Assembly (NCBI RefSeq): GCF_947507565.1
Contig: NC_089183.1
Coordinates: 2,232,001 to 2,296,000 of the forward strand
Source: Oscarella lobularis
Lineage: Eukaryota > Porifera > Homoscleromorpha > Homosclerophorida > Oscarellidae
Reading direction: 5' to 3'
Length of the DNA stretch: 64,000 bases
Positions 63,981 through 64,000 of this stretch are shown in pieces. The position numbers and the translations under genes are program-made. The notes below the pieces were generated by a model that did not search any database, was not told the origin of the DNA, and was given only the letters and a program-made list of their open reading frames with translations. Within the stretch, counting starts at the first letter, position 1. Each line of letters begins with the position of its first letter.

Positions 63981-64000
63981 GTGAGAAATAACACATAGCA

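Overview
This window is eukaryotic and most likely from an early-branching animal, probably a sponge. The evidence is short GT-AG introns (about 40-280 nt), a 5S rRNA gene, TTAGGG-type telomere-like repeats, a DAPK-like ankyrin-Roc-COR-Death gene, and many LDL-receptor class A (LDLa) membrane proteins, including two receptor tyrosine kinases. A homoscleromorph sponge is my guess and is not proven.

Region 1 (1-33.1 kb) is a mosaic of repeatedly duplicated and rejoined segments. Its parts are: a ZYG11/ZER1-like CUL2 substrate receptor (one intact copy at 30649-33108, one 3' copy at the left edge, three fragments); an FBXO22-like F-box gene (two broken copies, minus strand); a DUF985/cupin_5 gene (one intact, one frameshifted); an unrecognised multi-exon family 'U' (three copies, minus strand); LDLa receptor type 1 ('L1': signal peptide, up to 7 LDLa, TM, LPxY/PPxY tail; one intact, one frameshifted, one with its ectodomain deleted); LDLa receptor type 2 ('L2': up to 13 LDLa, GC-AG intron, TM, PPxY tail); and a small multi-membrane-span family 'T'. 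Several breakpoints can be placed to within a few bases and recur between copies.

Region 2 (33.1-48.6 kb) holds a minus-strand Roco gene (about 22 one-exon ankyrin repeats, Roc GTPase, COR, Death) that resembles DAPK without its kinase. It also holds a tRNA-derived SINE-like unit, interstitial telomere repeats, a minus-strand 5S rRNA gene, two convergent small genes bracketed by an inverted repeat, a 200-N assembly gap, and a long inverted repeat abutting that gap.

Region 3 (48.6-64 kb) holds a third L2 copy, a secreted 10-cysteine peptide gene with a decayed second copy, a possible short secreted peptide, and two tandem receptor tyrosine kinases. The kinases have 12 and 8 LDLa modules, one TM segment and a MET-like kinase domain ending in a PDZ-type TSV. 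A MITE-like foldback element lies between them, and the first exon of another secreted protein runs off the right edge.

The link between regions 1 and 3 is the main biological point. The kinase-less L1 receptors and the two kinases share the same N-terminal head: LDLa1, then a furin-type RRKR-S site, then LDLa2. They differ inside the cell, with a kinase in one group and WW-domain-binding tails in the other. This suggests a paired signalling/decoy or co-receptor system that duplicates quickly.
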